DNA of 64,000 nt from Roseibium porphyridii. GTDB taxonomy: Bacteria > Pseudomonadota > Alphaproteobacteria > Rhizobiales > Stappiaceae. This document shows, in pieces, positions 62,855 through 64,000 of the stretch; the stretch's first letter is position 1; each line of letters starts with the position of its first letter. The notes below the pieces were generated by a model. It searched no databases. It was given only the letters and a program-made list of their open reading frames with translations, and was not told the DNA's origin. Both the position numbers and the translations under genes were made by a program. Location: contig NZ_CP120863.1 of NCBI RefSeq assembly GCF_026191725.2, forward strand, positions 1,592,001 through 1,656,000, read 5' to 3'.

Positions 62855-64000
62855 TCAGTCGACTTCATATTTGGCAATGAAGCCGCGGTCCGGTTCCACG
62901 CCGAGGCCTGGGCGATCAGGGATCGTCACAAATCCACCATTCTCATAGACTTCTTCCTGGATATGCAGGGGCTCGACGAGCAACGCATCCCGGAACTTGT
63001 TGTCGGTTGTGTCGAACTCGAGCATCGGTTCCCATGGGTTCAGACCTCCCGGGAGTGGCGGCATTGCGGCCAGGAGCTGGAGATTGACGGCGACGGCGAT
63101 GGCCGAACCCCAGACATGGTTTATAACCGGCGTGAAATGGGCGTGGCAAAGGGTTAGAACGCGCAGATATTCGCTGACACCGCCCATCGCGCACACTTCC
63201 GGCTGAGCAATGTCCAATCCCCGGTTTTCCAGGATCTGGCGCCAGCCCCATCGGTTGAATTCAGCTTCACCACCAGAGATGTTGACCTTCAATCCGGCTC
63301 GCAGTTCCCTGTAGCCGTCGAGGTCCTCGGGTGCGACAGGCTCCTCGAACCAGTAGGCCCCCAAGTCATCCAGGGCTCTGCCGACATAAAACGCGTCGGA
63401 CGTCGTGTAGCAGTGGTTGGCATCGACCATGAATTTGCCGCGACCATCGACCCCTTTGGCAACGGCCTCGCAAAGCCGAACGTCTTCTTTCGGACCCAGA
63501 CCGGATTTCATCTTTGCCGCGACAAATCCCTTGTCCATGATCTCAGCTGCTTCGGCCCTGAAACGTGCCACGTGCTCATCGACGCTCTCCCGCTTGAGCA
63601 TCATGCCATAGCCATAGACCTGGACCTGCCTTCGATGAGCCCCCCCGATCAGTTTGTGCAATGGAAGTCCTGCCACTTTGCCGGCGATATCCCAAAGGGC
63701 GATGTCAACACCGGAGAGCGCTTGAAGGGGCATGCCCTTCTGGCCGTGATCCCGCAAAAGATTATAGACCTTGTGCCAGATGACATCCCGATCCAGCGCA
63801 TCGTCGCCGAGGATCATCGGTTGAATGACCTTTTCAACGATCCCCTTGTTTGCAAGGGCGACATTGCCCGGTCCGAAACACTCGCCCCAACCGGTAATGC
63901 CGGCATCCGTTTCCACTTCAACGAGGTGCGCACTTCGCTTGGCATAAAACTGTTGGGAGTAACCGAGTTCTTCCGGCAAATCGTATTGCAGAACGTGACT
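62855..64000 (-). CDS. Mandelate racemase/muconate lactonizing family enzyme, 5' end missing
   Basis: Partial: the frame continues past the right edge (visible residues SHVLQYD before LPEELGYSQQFYAKR), so only the first 10 or so residues are missing. Enolase-superfamily features are all present: general base Lys in VAAKMKSG, metal ligands in FMVDANHCYTT, WFEEPVAPEDLDGY and ISGGEAEFNRWGWR, and the histidine in PVINHVWGSAIAVAV. The pattern fits the mandelate-racemase subgroup, mostly acid-sugar dehydratases. Given uxuA in the same window an acid sugar is a fair guess, but specificity cannot be read from sequence. Confidence 0.88.
   Translation of the reverse strand, partial: SHVLQYDLPEELGYSQQFYAKRSAHLVEVETDAGITGWGECFGPGNVALANKGIVEKVIQPMILGDDALDRDVIWHKVYNLLRDHGQKGMPLQALSGVDIALWDIAGKVAGLPLHKLIGGAHRRQVQVYGYGMMLKRESVDEHVARFRAEAAEIMDKGFVAAKMKSGLGPKEDVRLCEAVAKGVDGRGKFMVDANHCYTTSDAFYVGRALDDLGAYWFEEPVAPEDLDGYRELRAGLKVNISGGEAEFNRWGWRQILENRGLDIAQPEVCAMGGVSEYLRVLTLCHAHFTPVINHVWGSAIAVAVNLQLLAAMPPLPGGLNPWEPMLEFDTTDNKFRDALLVEPLHIQEEVYENGGFVTIPDRPGLGVEPDRGFIAKYEVD

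Noticed and set aside
62724..62948. Plus-strand open frame of 74 codons near the mandelate-racemase-family gene
   Set aside because: It runs antisense into the 3' end of that gene, lacks a ribosome site and shows no domain.

Overview
The window reads as one stretch of an alphaproteobacterial chromosome. Genes are dense, moderately GC-rich and mostly in tight operons with ATGA-type overlaps, while a few promoter regions are sharply AT-rich. Several traits together suggest a heterotroph of the Hyphomicrobiales, perhaps a marine Stappiaceae (Roseibium/Labrenzia-like): an LdtR-like MarR regulator, PrsDE-type secretion genes, three complete sugar ABC importers, stacked Gfo/Idh/MocA dehydrogenases, and a methylthioribose branch that ends in a class II aldolase. 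The genus is inference only. No rRNA, tRNA, CRISPR array, insertion sequence or phage gene was seen.

Region 1 (1-22807) is a secretion and glycan locus. A partial MarR-type regulator is divergent from a type I secretion ATPase and its membrane fusion protein. A minimal 200-residue RTX protein follows. Two operons then carry glycosyltransferases (GT2, GT4 and a GT2-GT4 fusion), a SAM methyltransferase, a membrane-anchored coiled-coil protein, two pyruvyltransferase-like proteins, an unassigned 509-residue protein and a Tat-type GH16 glycanase; galE converges from the other side. No flippase, polymerase, priming transferase or glycan ABC exporter is present, so the only exporter in the locus is the type I system.

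Region 2 (22808-26593) holds an exported WD40 double propeller and an isoaspartyl-methyltransferase-like enzyme.

Region 3 (26594-39787) looks like a uronate or glycoside catabolic island. It has mannonate dehydratase, a complete CUT1 importer and three Gfo/Idh/MocA oxidoreductases, divergent from a GntR regulator across two perfect GGTATACC-core palindromes. A GH2 glycosidase and its LacI-type regulator follow.

Region 4 (39965-49118) pairs an Rbs-type importer with divergent mtnK-mtnA-sorC-ald2. This gene set matches the DHAP shunt for 5-methylthioribose or 5-deoxyribose. A long inverted repeat overlaps the mtnK promoter. An Old Yellow Enzyme gene follows.

Region 5 (49422-55730) is a second CUT1 importer with a hydroxyacid dehydrogenase and a LacI regulator, headed by two LacI-type operators two helical turns apart.

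Region 6 (55818-59976) contains methanethiol oxidase (SBP56/MtoX), a coupled membrane protein, an IclR regulator and a divergent class III alcohol dehydrogenase. Together they could turn methanethiol into formaldehyde and then formate. With region 4, this puts two organosulfur and one-carbon steps within about 16 kb.

Region 7 (60136-64000) carries a SnoaL-like protein, an exported caspase-like/Sel1 protein, and a mandelate-racemase-family enzyme cut by the window edge.
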